Part shown: positions 20,157-30,433 of the stretch, piece after piece
Layout: every line of letters begins with the position of its first letter
Position numbering within the stretch: the stretch's first letter is position 1
Assembly (NCBI GenBank): GCA_903904605.1
Contig: CAIVDC010000070.1
Coordinates: forward strand, 29,714 to 93,713
Length of the DNA stretch: 64,000 bases
Source of the DNA: an uncultured Sterolibacterium sp.
GTDB taxonomy: Bacteria; Pseudomonadota; Gammaproteobacteria; Burkholderiales; Rhodocyclaceae
Direction: 5' to 3'
Translations under genes and position numbers: made by a program
The notes under the pieces: model-generated
Told to the model about the DNA's origin: nothing
Seen by the model: only the letters and a program-made list of their open reading frames with translations
Database searches by the model: none

Positions 20157-23100
20157 ATGCCGAAGCAAACCAGGATCGTTACCCGGATCATGTTCGGCTT
20201 TGCACTGATCCTGGCGCTCGCCCTGCTCCTCGGCGCGCTGGCCGCCAATAGCGTCACACAGTTGAGCCGGACGGTCGCCGACGTCTTCAGCCATCCGTTC
20301 ACCGTCACCCGAAGCATCCTGGAAGTGCGCGCCGACGTCCTCGCCGGGCAGCAGGTCATGGCCGCCCTGGTCGGCGGCGCCACGCCCGACGAGTTCGACA
20401 TGCTGCAGCGGCGGCTGCAGCAGCAGACGGCGGCCATCGAGGCCGACCTGGCGCTGGTGCACGAGCGTTTCCTGGGGGACAAGAACGAGGTCGACGACAT
20501 CGACCGGGCGTTTGGCGCCTGGCGTTCGGCGCGCGACCAGACCATCGCCCTGGTACGCGCCGGCCACGGCAGGGAGGCGCAGGCGCAGGACGCCGGGCGC
20601 AACGCCTTGCTGGTGGAGCAGTTGCTGACCGAGATCGCACAGGTCTCCGACTACGCCGCCAAGCGAGCCGCCCGCTTCGGAGACGAGGCCGCGGCGCAGG
20701 GCAGCGAAGCCCACCGGAATATCCTCTGGGCGCTGGCGCTGATGCTCGTCACCGGCCTCGTCGTCGGCCTGGTGGTGACGCGCAGCATCCGCCGCTCCCT
20801 GCGTCAGGCCTTGCATACCGTAAGAAGCCTGATCCAAGGCAGCAGCGAGAAGTTGCGCGTCGCCGAGGCCGTCAGTGCGGGCGACCTGAGCCAGGAGGTG
20901 ATCGTCGCCGATGCGCTCGAGGCGGACGTCGACAGTTTGCCGGACGACGAGATGGGCATCCTCATCCGCACGGCGGTGCAGCTCTCCGAAGTGCAGCGCA
21001 GCCTCGACGCGGCGCTGCGCAAAATGCTCCAGTCCCTGCGCGATGCGCGCGACAGCGAACAGAGCCGCGACTGGCTGAAGAACTGCCGCAACGATCTCAA
21101 CGCCATCCTGCGCGAACAGCAGGCCAGCTTCGCCATGGCGGAGCGCGCCCTGGCCTACGTGGTCGAGGCGCTGCACGGCGGAGTCGGCGCCATCTACCTG
21201 TTCGACGAGCGCGAGGTGAAGCTGAAGCTGGCGGCAAGCTACGGCCTCGCGGGCGGCGCCAGGCCCGGCGACGTCATCGCTCTCGGTGACGGCCTGATCG
21301 GGCAGGCGGCGCGGCAGCAGAAGCTGCTCAGCCTCTCCGAGGTCCCGCCCGGACACCTGTCCATCGCCACCGCTCTCGGGACGTCGCCGCCCAAGGTGCT
21401 GCTGGGCATACCGATGCTGCGCGGCAACCGCCTGGTCGGGGTCATGGAGGTCGGCCTGCTGCGCGAGCTGGACAAACTGGAGACCCGCTTCGTCGAGGCT
21501 GCGCGCGAGAACATCGCCATCGGCCTGGACGCCAACGCCGCCCACGAACGCATGGCCGACCTGCTCGAGGAGACACAGCAACAGGCCGAGGAACTGCGCG
21601 TCCAGCAGGAGGAATTGCAGCAGAGCAACGAGGAACTCGAGGAGCGGGCGCAGCTGCTCGAACAGCAGCGGGAAAGAATCCGCATCAAGAGCCAGCAGGC
21701 GGAAGCGGCCGGCGACGAATTGCGGCGCACGGTGGAGGAACTGCAGCGGACGTCCACCTACAAGTCGGAGTTTCTCGCCAACATGTCGCACGAGTTGCGC
21801 ACGCCGTTGAACAGCCTGATGATACTTTCCAGCCTGCTCGAACAGAACAAGGAAGGCAATCTCACTGCCAAGCAGGTCGATTTCGCCGCCACCATCCACG
21901 GCGCCGGGCGCGATCTGCTCGACCTGATCAACGACATACTCGACATGGCCCGGGTCGAGTCCGGCCATCTGCTGTTGGACGTCACGGAAGTGCCCTTGCG
22001 CGACCTCGGCGATTCCCTGCAGTCGCTGTTTCAGCCGATGGCCGAAAAAGGAGAGATAGGCTTCCGCGTCGCGATCGACCGGTCTGCCCCGCCCCTGCTC
22101 CGAGCCGACCTGCAGCGCCTGCATCAGATCCTCAAGAACCTGCTGGCCAACGCCTTCAAGTTTACCAGCGAGGGCGAAGTCAGCCTGACGATGGCCGTCG
22201 CCGGCGCCGACAATCCGCTGTCGATGCCGGCGCTGGCCTTCGCGGTGGCCGACAGCGGCATCGGCATTGCCGCCGACAAGCTGTCTTTGATCTTCCAGGC
22301 TTTCCACCAGGCCGACGGTTCGATCAGCCGCAAGTACGGCGGTACCGGCCTCGGCCTGTCCATTTCGCTGGAACTCGCGCACAAGATGGGCGGCGACATC
22401 GTCGTGACCAGCGAGGAAGGCCACGGCAGCCAGTTCACCCTCTACCTCCCGCTGGCGCAGTTGCCGCCAGCCGCACCGCCGCAGGCGCAAGAAGCACGGG
22501 CCGCGCCGGCCGTGGCCGCGGCGCACAAGGCGGCCGAGGGTAGCGAAACGGCCCCTGCGCTGCCGGACGATCGCCGGAGTCCGCACCACGGCGACAGATC
22601 CATCCTGATCATCGAGGATGACCTGAACTTCGCCAAGATACTCGCCGACATGGTGCAGGAACGCGGCTTCGAGGCGCTCGCGGCCGCCGACGGCGAGAGC
22701 GGCATCGCCCTGGCCGGGCGCTACCTGCCCAGCGCCATCCTCCTCGACGTGATGTTGCCGCACATCGACGGCTGGGGCGTGATGCGCAGCCTCAAGGACA
22801 ACCCGCAGACCCGCCACATCCCGGTGCACTTCATCACCTGCCTGGAGGAGCGGCAGCGGGCGATGGCCATGGGCGCCATCGGCTACCTCACCAAGCCGGC
22901 CAGCATGGAGCAGTTGGGCGAGGCGTTCCAGGCGATCGAGGGCGCCATCGCCAAGTCGGTGAAGCGGCTGCTCATCGTCGAGGACAACGACGAAGAAGCG
23001 AAGAGCATGATCGCCCTGCTCGAGGAGAGCGACGTGGATATCGCCGTCGCGGCGAGCGGCTTCGATGCCCTGGCGCTCCTGCAGAGCGAGTCCTACGACT

Positions 23101-23774
23101 GCATGGTGCTCGACCTGGGCCTGGCCGACATGTCCGGCTTCGAGCTGCTCGAGCGCATCCAGGCGATGGCGGCGGCGCGCCGCGTGCCGGTGATCATCCA
23201 TTCCGGCCGCGAACTCTCGCACGAGGACGAGCGCCGCCTGCGCCACTTCGCCGAGAGCATCATCATCAAGGGGGCGAGGAGCCCGGAGAGGCTGCTGAAC
23301 GAGGTGACGCTGTTCCTGCACCTGGTGGAGAGCAAGCTGCACCCCAACAAGCAGCGCATGATCCGCACCGCGCTCGACAAGGAGGCCATGCTCGAAGGGC
23401 GCAAGGTGCTCCTGGTCGACGACGACATGCGCAACATCTTCTCCTTGTCCAGCGCCCTGTCCGAAAAAGACATGAGCGTGGTCGAAGCGGAGAACGGCAG
23501 GGAGGCATTGTTGCGTCTGGAGGAACATCCCGACATCAGCCTGGTGCTGATGGACATCATGATGCCGGAGATGGACGGCTACGCCGCCATGCGCGAAATC
23601 CGCAAAAACCCGCGCTGGGCAGGTCTGCCCATCATTGCCATGACCGCCAAGGCCTTGCGCGGGGACCACGAGAAATGCATCGCCGCCGGCGCCAGCGATT
23701 ACATCGCCAAGCCGATCGATGTCAACCGCCTGCTGTCCCTGATCCGCGTCTGGGTGTTCCAGGGAACGGATTGA
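20157..23774 (+). CDS. Hybrid sensor histidine kinase (N-terminal TM sensor, HAMP-like, GAF, HisKA, HATPase, three REC domains)
   Basis: FLANMSHELRTPLNSLMILSSLLEQN H-box; KYGGTGLGLSISLELAHKMGG; three receiver-like segments (IIEDDLNF..LLDVMLPH; IVEDNDEEA..VLDLGLAD; LVDDDMRNI..LMDIMMPEMDGY). Confidence 0.92.
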   Translation: MPKQTRIVTRIMFGFALILALALLLGALAANSVTQLSRTVADVFSHPFTVTRSILEVRADVLAGQQVMAALVGGATPDEFDMLQRRLQQQTAAIEADLALVHERFLGDKNEVDDIDRAFGAWRSARDQTIALVRAGHGREAQAQDAGRNALLVEQLLTEIAQVSDYAAKRAARFGDEAAAQGSEAHRNILWALALMLVTGLVVGLVVTRSIRRSLRQALHTVRSLIQGSSEKLRVAEAVSAGDLSQEVIVADALEADVDSLPDDEMGILIRTAVQLSEVQRSLDAALRKMLQSLRDARDSEQSRDWLKNCRNDLNAILREQQASFAMAERALAYVVEALHGGVGAIYLFDEREVKLKLAASYGLAGGARPGDVIALGDGLIGQAARQQKLLSLSEVPPGHLSIATALGTSPPKVLLGIPMLRGNRLVGVMEVGLLRELDKLETRFVEAARENIAIGLDANAAHERMADLLEETQQQAEELRVQQEELQQSNEELEERAQLLEQQRERIRIKSQQAEAAGDELRRTVEELQRTSTYKSEFLANMSHELRTPLNSLMILSSLLEQNKEGNLTAKQVDFAATIHGAGRDLLDLINDILDMARVESGHLLLDVTEVPLRDLGDSLQSLFQPMAEKGEIGFRVAIDRSAPPLLRADLQRLHQILKNLLANAFKFTSEGEVSLTMAVAGADNPLSMPALAFAVADSGIGIAADKLSLIFQAFHQADGSISRKYGGTGLGLSISLELAHKMGGDIVVTSEEGHGSQFTLYLPLAQLPPAAPPQAQEARAAPAVAAAHKAAEGSETAPALPDDRRSPHHGDRSILIIEDDLNFAKILADMVQERGFEALAAADGESGIALAGRYLPSAILLDVMLPHIDGWGVMRSLKDNPQTRHIPVHFITCLEERQRAMAMGAIGYLTKPASMEQLGEAFQAIEGAIAKSVKRLLIVEDNDEEAKSMIALLEESDVDIAVAASGFDALALLQSESYDCMVLDLGLADMSGFELLERIQAMAAARRVPVIIHSGRELSHEDERRLRHFAESIIIKGARSPERLLNEVTLFLHLVESKLHPNKQRMIRTALDKEAMLEGRKVLLVDDDMRNIFSLSSALSEKDMSVVEAENGREALLRLEEHPDISLVLMDIMMPEMDGYAAMREIRKNPRWAGLPIIAMTAKALRGDHEKCIAAGASDYIAKPIDVNRLLSLIRVWVFQGTD

Positions 23775-23777
23775 GCC

Positions 23778-24611
23778 ATGGACGACGAGAGCGACAGGGT
23801 GGAAGACGTCGAGGCCCGGCTCCTGCTGGAAGGCATAGAGCAGGTCTATGGCTACGACTTCCGCGACTACGCCGACGCCTCGATCCGGCGCCGCCTGGCG
23901 CACTGGCTGGCCGAATCGCCGTTCGATACCCTGTCGCAGGCGCAATCCTCCCTGCTGCGCGACTCGAAAATATTTCTTTCCCTGCTCTCCGGCCTGACGG
24001 TCAACGTCACCGAGATGTTTCGCGATCCGCCTTTCTTCAAGGCCCTGCGCGAGCAGGTGGTTCCCTTCCTCAAGACCTATCCCTTCGTCAAGATCTGGCA
24101 TGCCGGCTGCGCCACCGGCGAGGAAGCCTACTCGATGGCCATCCTGTTGAACGAGGAGGGCATGGCGGGCCGCTACCGGATGTACGCCACGGACATCGAC
24201 GAGGCGGTGTTGGCCACGGCGGCCGAGGGGGTGGTGCCGCTCGCCGAGATGCAGAAGTTCACCCGCAACTACCAGAACAGCGGCGGCACCGCCTCCTTCG
24301 CCGACTATTACACGGCGCGCTACGGCCGCGCCCTGCTCGCCGCCGACCTGAAGAAGTCCATCGTCTTCGCGCCGCACAACCTGACGGCCGACGGCGAATT
24401 CGGCGAGATGAACCTGGTCCTGTGCCGCAATGTCATGATCTATTTCAAGCCGTCCCTGAAGGAGCGCTGCCTGAAGCTGTTCGATGCGAGCCTGGTGCCC
24501 GGCGGGTTTCTCTGCCTCGGCATGAAGGAGAGCCTGGAGCGCAGGGCGATCGGGGCGAGTTACCAGGAACTGCTGCCGACGCTGCGGATCTACAGGAAGC
24601 GCTATGCTTGA
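23778..24611 (+). CDS. cheR: CheR-type protein-glutamate methyltransferase
   Basis: KIWHAGCATGEEAYSMAILL SAM motif; NLVLCRNVMIYFKPSLKERCLKLF. Confidence 0.92.
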   Translation: MDDESDRVEDVEARLLLEGIEQVYGYDFRDYADASIRRRLAHWLAESPFDTLSQAQSSLLRDSKIFLSLLSGLTVNVTEMFRDPPFFKALREQVVPFLKTYPFVKIWHAGCATGEEAYSMAILLNEEGMAGRYRMYATDIDEAVLATAAEGVVPLAEMQKFTRNYQNSGGTASFADYYTARYGRALLAADLKKSIVFAPHNLTADGEFGEMNLVLCRNVMIYFKPSLKERCLKLFDASLVPGGFLCLGMKESLERRAIGASYQELLPTLRIYRKRYA

Positions 24612-25209
24612 GCGCAAGTTTCGGCTGGTGGTGATCGGCGTCTCCAGCGGCGGCGTACAGGCCCTGAAGCGGTTGCTCGGCGCCCTGCCGGCGGACTTTC
24701 CGCTGCCGCTCGCCATCGTCCAGCACATCAGCCCCGACGCCGGCGACGGCATGGCGCGTCTGCTCGAAGAGTTCTGCGCCATCCGCGTCAAGGAAGCCGA
24801 CGAGCAGGAGCGCATCGTCGCCGGCACCGCGTATCTGGCGCCGCCCAACTACCACCTGCAAGTCGAGCGCGGCGGGCTGCTCTCCCTGGCCGCCGACGGC
24901 TACGTCAGCTACGCGCGCCCTTCCGTGGACGTGCTCTTCGAGTCGGCGGCCGCGGCCTTCGGGCGGACGCTCATCGGCGTCGTGCTCACCGGCGCCAATG
25001 CCGACGGCGCTCGCGGTCTCAAGAAGATCAAGGATGCGGGCGGTCTGGCCATCGTCCAGGATCCGGCCGACGCCTTCGCCCGGGAGATGCCCGCGGCGGC
25101 GCTGGCGGCGACCGGGCCCGACTATCTGCTGCCCCTGGCGGATATCGCCGTCACCTTGCTGCGCCTGGCGGCCGCCGCTCAACCAGGAAAGAAGGTGGCC
25201 GATGTCTGA
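24604..25209 (+). CDS. cheB: CheB-type methylesterase catalytic domain (no receiver domain)
   Basis: VIGVSSGGVQALKRLLGALPADFPLPLAIVQHISP; VVLTGANADGARGLKKIKDAGG; 8-nt overlap with cheR. Confidence 0.9.
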   Translation: MLERKFRLVVIGVSSGGVQALKRLLGALPADFPLPLAIVQHISPDAGDGMARLLEEFCAIRVKEADEQERIVAGTAYLAPPNYHLQVERGGLLSLAADGYVSYARPSVDVLFESAAAAFGRTLIGVVLTGANADGARGLKKIKDAGGLAIVQDPADAFAREMPAAALAATGPDYLLPLADIAVTLLRLAAAAQPGKKVADV

Positions 25210-28200
25210 AGCCGTCGCGCTGCTCCTGGTCGATGACAGGCCGGAGAACCTGACCGCGCTGGAAGCGGTGCTCGGCGACGACGGGCTGGAACTCATCACG
25301 GCGTCCTCCGGCAACGACGCCCTGCGCTGGATATTGAAGCGCGATTTCGCCTTGGTGCTGCTCGACGTGCAGATGCCCGACATGGACGGCTTCGAGACGG
25401 CGGAGCTGATGCGCGCCAACCCGAAGACCCGGCACCTGCCGATCATTTTCGTCACCGCCGGCATGAAGGAACTGAAGCTGCAGTTCCAGGGTTACGAACT
25501 CGGGGCCGTGGACTATCTGATCAAGCCTTTCGAACCGCTGGTGCTGAAAAGCAAGGTCCGCGTGTTTTGCGAACTGTACCGGCAGCGGCGGGAATTGGAG
25601 AAGAACCGCGGGGAGCTGGAAAGCCGCATCAAGGAAAGGGTGGCGGAACTCGCGGCGAGCGAGGAGCGCTTCCGCCAATTGGCCACCCACGCGCCGGTCG
25701 GCATCATTCAGGTCGACAGCCTGGGCGAATGTCTCTATGCCAATCGCAGTTGGTGCGAGATGGCCGGGATGGACGAAGCCCTGGCCGCGGGCCAGGGCTG
25801 GACCCGGACGCTTCATCCCGACGATCGCCCGCGGGTCGACGCCGCCTGGCGATCGTTCCTCGCCACCGCCCAGGAGTGGTCGCTCGACTATCGTTACCTG
25901 CACCCGGACGGCGTCTTGCGCTGGGTACACGCCAGCGCCGTGGCGCTGCGCGAAGCCGGCGGCGCCATCAGCGGCTACCTGGGCAGCACGGTGGATATCA
26001 GCCTGCGCATGGCGGCCGAGGAGCGGGAGCGGATACGCAGCCGGGTCATGGCCATGCTCAGCGGCGGGGCGCCGCTGGCGGAGATACTCGAGGTGATCGC
26101 CCTCGGCGTGGAGCGACAGTCGGCCGGCACGGTCGGTTCCATCCTGCTGGTAGATGCGAGCCAGGATCGCCTGGTGCACGGCGCCGCGTCCAGCCCGCAC
26201 CATATCGCCCCGGGCACGGTGGCCATCGCCGAGATCGCTGCTGCCCGCACCGCCTGTGCCCAGGCGGCGAGGAGCGGCGAACGCAGCGTCTCGAGCGACG
26301 GCCACGGCAGCGCCTTCTGCGGCAGTTGTCCGGCGCAACAGGCCGCCGGCGGACAGCTGGTCTGCTGGTCGGAACCGATACGGGACACCCATGGCGAAGT
26401 GCTCGGCGTCTTCGCCTTCCACCGGCACCAGCCGGCGACGGCGAACGACCGGCGGAAAGACACGAGCTACGACCTGGAACTGATCATCGAGGTGACGCAA
26501 CTGGCCTGCTTGGTCATCGAGCGCAAGCGCGCCGACAACGAGTTGCAGATCTCCGCCTCGGTGCATCAGGCGATCGGCGAGGCGATCATCGTCACCGACG
26601 CCGACAACCTGATCATCGCCATCAATCCGGCCTTCACCAGGATGACCGGTTACACCTCCCTGGAGGCCATCGGCAAGAACCCGCGACTGTTGAAGAGCGG
26701 CCGCCAGGCGCCCCCCTTCTACGAGGAGATGTGGAGTTCGATCGTGGCCAGCGGACGCTGGCAGGGGGAAATCTGGAATCGTCGCAAGAACGGCGAGGAA
26801 TATCCCGAGTGGCTGTCGATCAACACCATCCACGACAGCGCCGGCCGCGTCTTGCGGCGCATCGCCCTGTTCTCCGACATCACCGAGCAGAAGCGCGCCG
26901 AGGAGACCATCTGGCGCCAGGCCAACTACGATGCGCTCACCGACCTGCCCAATCGCCGTCTGTTCCAGGACCGCCTGCACCAGGAAATCATGAAGGCGCA
27001 GCGGGCCGGACTCTATCTCGCGGTCCTTTTCGTCGATCTCGATCGCTTCAAGGAGGTCAATGACACGCTGGGCCACCAGGCCGGCGACCGGCTGCTGGTC
27101 GATGCGGCACGGCGCATCGGCGAGTGCGTGCGGACAACCGACACGGTGGCGCGGCTGGGAGGCGACGAGTTCACCATCATCATGTCCGAGCTGGTCGATG
27201 CCGATCGTGTCGGAGAGGTGGCGCAGGACATGCTCGCGGCATTGGCCGCGCCCTTCGACCTCCAGGGCGAAATCGCCTACATTTCGGCCAGCATCGGCAT
27301 CACCATCTATCCCGTTGACGCCACCGACATGGAGTCCCTGCTGAAGAACGCCGATCAGGCCATGTACGCCGCCAAGGAGCACGGGCGCAACTGCTTCAGC
27401 TATTTCACCGGCTCGATGCAGGAGACGGCACAGCGGCGCCTGCAGCTCTCCAACGACTTGCACGGGGCGCTGGCGGCCGATCAGTTGGAAGTCTATTTCC
27501 AGCCCATCATCAACCTGGCGAGCGGCGATATCGCCAAGGCCGAGGCGCTGCTGCGCTGGAACCATCCGCTCTTCGGCATGATCGGCCCGGGCCAGTTCAT
27601 CGCCCTGGCCGAGGATACCGGCCTGATCGGCGAACTGGGCGACTGGGTGTTCCGCCAGTCGGCGCAGATGGTCAAGCGCTGGCATGCGGCCAGCGGCATC
27701 GCCGGCTCGGCCAAGGGGCTGATCCAGGTCAGCGTGAACAAGTCGCCCCGCCAGTTCTTCGGCGGCAACACGCAGGTGACCTGGCTCGCCTACCTGAAGG
27801 AACTGGACGTGCCGGCCGACTGCATCAACATCGAGATCACCGAAGGATTGCTGCTCGACGACAGGCACGACGTCGCCCACAAGCTGCTGGTGTTTCGCGA
27901 TGCCGGCGTGCAGCTGTCGCTCGATGACTTCGGCACCGGCTATTCGGCGATGTCCTACCTGAAGAAGTTCCAGATCGATTTCCTGAAGATAGACCAATCC
28001 TTCATCCGCGACCTGGCGAGCGACCCCGGCGACAAGGCGATCGCCGAGGCCATCATCGTCATGGCCCACAAGCTGGGCATCAAGGTCATCGCCGAAGGTG
28101 TCGAGACAGAGCAGCAGCGCCAGTTGCTGATCAATGCCGGCTGCGACTACGGCCAGGGTTTCCTGTTCTCGAAGCCCTGTCCCGCCGACGAGTTCGTGGC

Positions 28201-28240
28201 TCAGTGGTGCACGCCGGTGCGGCGACCTGCCCAGCCATAA
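25202..28240 (+). CDS. REC-PAS-GAF-PAS-GGDEF-EAL c-di-GMP signalling protein
   Basis: LLDVQMPDMDGFETAELM receiver; ARLGGDEFTII; EALLRWNHPLFG...ITEGLLLDD...LDDFGTGYSAMSYLKKFQIDFLKIDQSFI; overlaps cheB. Confidence 0.93.
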   Translation: MSEAVALLLVDDRPENLTALEAVLGDDGLELITASSGNDALRWILKRDFALVLLDVQMPDMDGFETAELMRANPKTRHLPIIFVTAGMKELKLQFQGYELGAVDYLIKPFEPLVLKSKVRVFCELYRQRRELEKNRGELESRIKERVAELAASEERFRQLATHAPVGIIQVDSLGECLYANRSWCEMAGMDEALAAGQGWTRTLHPDDRPRVDAAWRSFLATAQEWSLDYRYLHPDGVLRWVHASAVALREAGGAISGYLGSTVDISLRMAAEERERIRSRVMAMLSGGAPLAEILEVIALGVERQSAGTVGSILLVDASQDRLVHGAASSPHHIAPGTVAIAEIAAARTACAQAARSGERSVSSDGHGSAFCGSCPAQQAAGGQLVCWSEPIRDTHGEVLGVFAFHRHQPATANDRRKDTSYDLELIIEVTQLACLVIERKRADNELQISASVHQAIGEAIIVTDADNLIIAINPAFTRMTGYTSLEAIGKNPRLLKSGRQAPPFYEEMWSSIVASGRWQGEIWNRRKNGEEYPEWLSINTIHDSAGRVLRRIALFSDITEQKRAEETIWRQANYDALTDLPNRRLFQDRLHQEIMKAQRAGLYLAVLFVDLDRFKEVNDTLGHQAGDRLLVDAARRIGECVRTTDTVARLGGDEFTIIMSELVDADRVGEVAQDMLAALAAPFDLQGEIAYISASIGITIYPVDATDMESLLKNADQAMYAAKEHGRNCFSYFTGSMQETAQRRLQLSNDLHGALAADQLEVYFQPIINLASGDIAKAEALLRWNHPLFGMIGPGQFIALAEDTGLIGELGDWVFRQSAQMVKRWHAASGIAGSAKGLIQVSVNKSPRQFFGGNTQVTWLAYLKELDVPADCINIEITEGLLLDDRHDVAHKLLVFRDAGVQLSLDDFGTGYSAMSYLKKFQIDFLKIDQSFIRDLASDPGDKAIAEAIIVMAHKLGIKVIAEGVETEQQRQLLINAGCDYGQGFLFSKPCPADEFVAQWCTPVRRPAQP

Positions 28241-28313
28241 ACGGCGGCCGCCTAGGGCTCTAGTCGTCGCCAGGCCGCGAGTATGCCTTCATCATGAACA
28301 GGGCCTCCCGGGT

Positions 28314-28342
28314 TTGGCACAGCGCCATGATCGTGCTACTCT
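28314..28342 (+). promoter_or_regulatory. Putative sigma70-type promoter for the glgB/glgE/treS operon
   Basis: TTGGCA -17 nt- TACTCT in the intergenic region upstream of glgB. Confidence 0.4.
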
Positions 28343-28534
28343 AAATAAGCAGTCAATCTTCGCGACGCTGCGGGCCCGCTGGCCGGGCCCGCTGCCGAAC
28401 CCGGCCAGGCGCAAGCTTCAAGGTGTTCTTCGCCCACTGCGCCGTGCACATGGCCCAGGCCCCGGCTTCACAGCGTCTCGCTCGAATGCGTTCGTGCCCC
28501 CTCGCCGCGAACGTCAACCGGAGGGAGGAATATC

Positions 28535-30433
28535 TTGCTCACCGACCAAGACATCTATCTGTTCAAGGAAGGCTCCCACGCGCGGCTGTACGAGAAGTTC
28601 GGCTGCCAGCTGACCGAGCACGACGGCATCAGCGGCGCGCACTTCGCCGTCTGGGCTCCGAACGCCCGGCGCGTTGCGGCGATGGGCGACTGGAACGGCT
28701 GGAATCCGGATGCGCACCCGCTCGCCCTGCGCGAGGATGGCTCGGGAATCTGGGAAGGCTTCGTGCCGGGCGTCGCGCATGGGCAAGCCTACAAATACCA
28801 CATCGAATCCCGCGTCGCCGGCTACCGGGTGGACAAGGCCGATCCCTTCGCCTTCTTCGCCGAAGCGCCGCCGCGCACCGGTTCGCGCGCCTGGAAACTG
28901 GACTATGCCTGGAACGACGGTGCATGGATGGCGTCGCGCCAGGCGGCCAATGCGCTCGATGCGCCGATGGCCATCTACGAAGTGCACCTGGGCTCCTGGC
29001 GCCGCGTACCCGAGGACGACAACCGCTCGATGGGCTATCGCGAGATCGCGCAACCGCTGGCCGAGTACGTGCGCGAGATGGGCTTTACTCACGTCGAACT
29101 GATGCCGATCACCGAGCATCCCTTCTACGGTTCCTGGGGCTACCAGACCACCGGCTACTTCGCACCGACGGCGCGCTACGGGCCACCCGAGGACTTCATG
29201 TTTCTCGTCGACACCCTGCACCAGCAAGGCATCGGCGTCATCCTCGACTGGGTGCCCTCGCATTTTCCCGGCGACGAACATGGCCTGGTGTATTTCGACG
29301 GCACCAGCCTTTATGAGCATGCCGACCCGAAGCAGGGCTTCCACCCGGAATGGACCAGCCAGATCTTCAACTACGGCCGCAACGAAGTGCGCGGCTTCCT
29401 GGTCTCCAGCGCCCTGTACTGGCTGGACCGCTACCATGTGGACGGTTTACGGGTGGACGGCGTCGCCTCGATGCTCTATCTCGACTACGGCCGCAAGGAA
29501 GGCGAATGGGTGCCCAACCGCTACGGCGGCCGCGAGAACATCGAGGCGGTGGAGTTCCTGCGCCTCCTGAACCAGGCGGTGTATCGCGACCACCCCGACG
29601 TGCAGACCATGGCCGAGGAGTCGACCTCCTGGCCGATGGTGTCGCGCCCGGTACATCTGGGCGGCCTGGGCTTCGGGCTGAAATGGAACATGGGCTGGAT
29701 GCACGACACCCTGAAATACATGAGCCAGGATCCCATTCATCGCAAGTACCATCACGACAAGCTGACCTTCTCGATCTGGTACGCCTTCTTCGAGAACTTC
29801 GTGCTGCCACTGTCGCACGACGAAGTGGTGCACGGCAAGGGCGCGCTGATCGGCAAGATGCCGGGCGACTCCTGGCACCAGTTTGCCAATATGCGCCTGC
29901 TCTTCGGCTACATGTGGGCGCACCCGGGCAAGAAGCTCCTGTTCATGGGCGGCGAATTCGGCCAGCGCCGCGAATGGGCGCACGAGGAAAGCCTGGAGTG
30001 GCACGTCCTGCAATATCCCGAGCACGAAGGCCTGCGCCGCTGGGTGGCCGACTTGAACCGGCTCTACCGCGCCGAGCCTGCGCTCCACCAGATAGACTTC
30101 GAGCAGTCCGGCTTCCAGTGGGTGGACTGCAACGACAGCGTGCAGAGCGTGCTCTCCTTCCTGCGGCGGCCGAAGGGCGGCGGCGCAGCGGTGCTGGTGG
30201 TCTGCAACTTCACCCCAGTGCCGCGCATGAACTATATCGTCGGGGTGCCGGGCGGCGGCTACTGGACGGAAATCGCCAACAGCGATGCGACGCTCTACGG
30301 CGGCAGCGGCATGGGCAATCTCGGCGGCCTCGAGGCGTCGCCGGTGGCGGCGCACGGGCAGTTCCACTCGCTCGCCGTCACCTTGCCGCCGCTGGCCGTG
30401 CTGATGTTCAGGAGCGAGGCCGGCCATGGCTGA
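28535..30433 (+). CDS. glgB: 1,4-alpha-glucan branching enzyme
   Basis: TTG start after [68 protein letters not shown]. Confidence 0.95.
   Translation: MLTDQDIYLFKEGSHARLYEKFGCQLTEHDGISGAHFAVWAPNARRVAAMGDWNGWNPDAHPLALREDGSGIWEGFVPGVAHGQAYKYHIESRVAGYRVDKADPFAFFAEAPPRTGSRAWKLDYAWNDGAWMASRQAANALDAPMAIYEVHLGSWRRVPEDDNRSMGYREIAQPLAEYVREMGFTHVELMPITEHPFYGSWGYQTTGYFAPTARYGPPEDFMFLVDTLHQQGIGVILDWVPSHFPGDEHGLVYFDGTSLYEHADPKQGFHPEWTSQIFNYGRNEVRGFLVSSALYWLDRYHVDGLRVDGVASMLYLDYGRKEGEWVPNRYGGRENIEAVEFLRLLNQAVYRDHPDVQTMAEESTSWPMVSRPVHLGGLGFGLKWNMGWMHDTLKYMSQDPIHRKYHHDKLTFSIWYAFFENFVLPLSHDEVVHGKGALIGKMPGDSWHQFANMRLLFGYMWAHPGKKLLFMGGEFGQRREWAHEESLEWHVLQYPEHEGLRRWVADLNRLYRAEPALHQIDFEQSGFQWVDCNDSVQSVLSFLRRPKGGGAAVLVVCNFTPVPRMNYIVGVPGGGYWTEIANSDATLYGGSGMGNLGGLEASPVAAHGQFHSLAVTLPPLAVLMFRSEAGHG

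Noticed and set aside
20025-24848. 1607-aa minus-strand ORF opposite the hybrid kinase/CheR/CheB genes
   Set aside because: Low-complexity antisense translation (Q/H/R/D-rich) typical of high-GC shadow frames; the plus strand carries well-recognised domains
28314-28330. Possible sigma54 site (TGGCAC...) upstream of glgB
   Set aside because: The GC element (TTGC) is absent at the required spacing; a sigma70-type reading fits better
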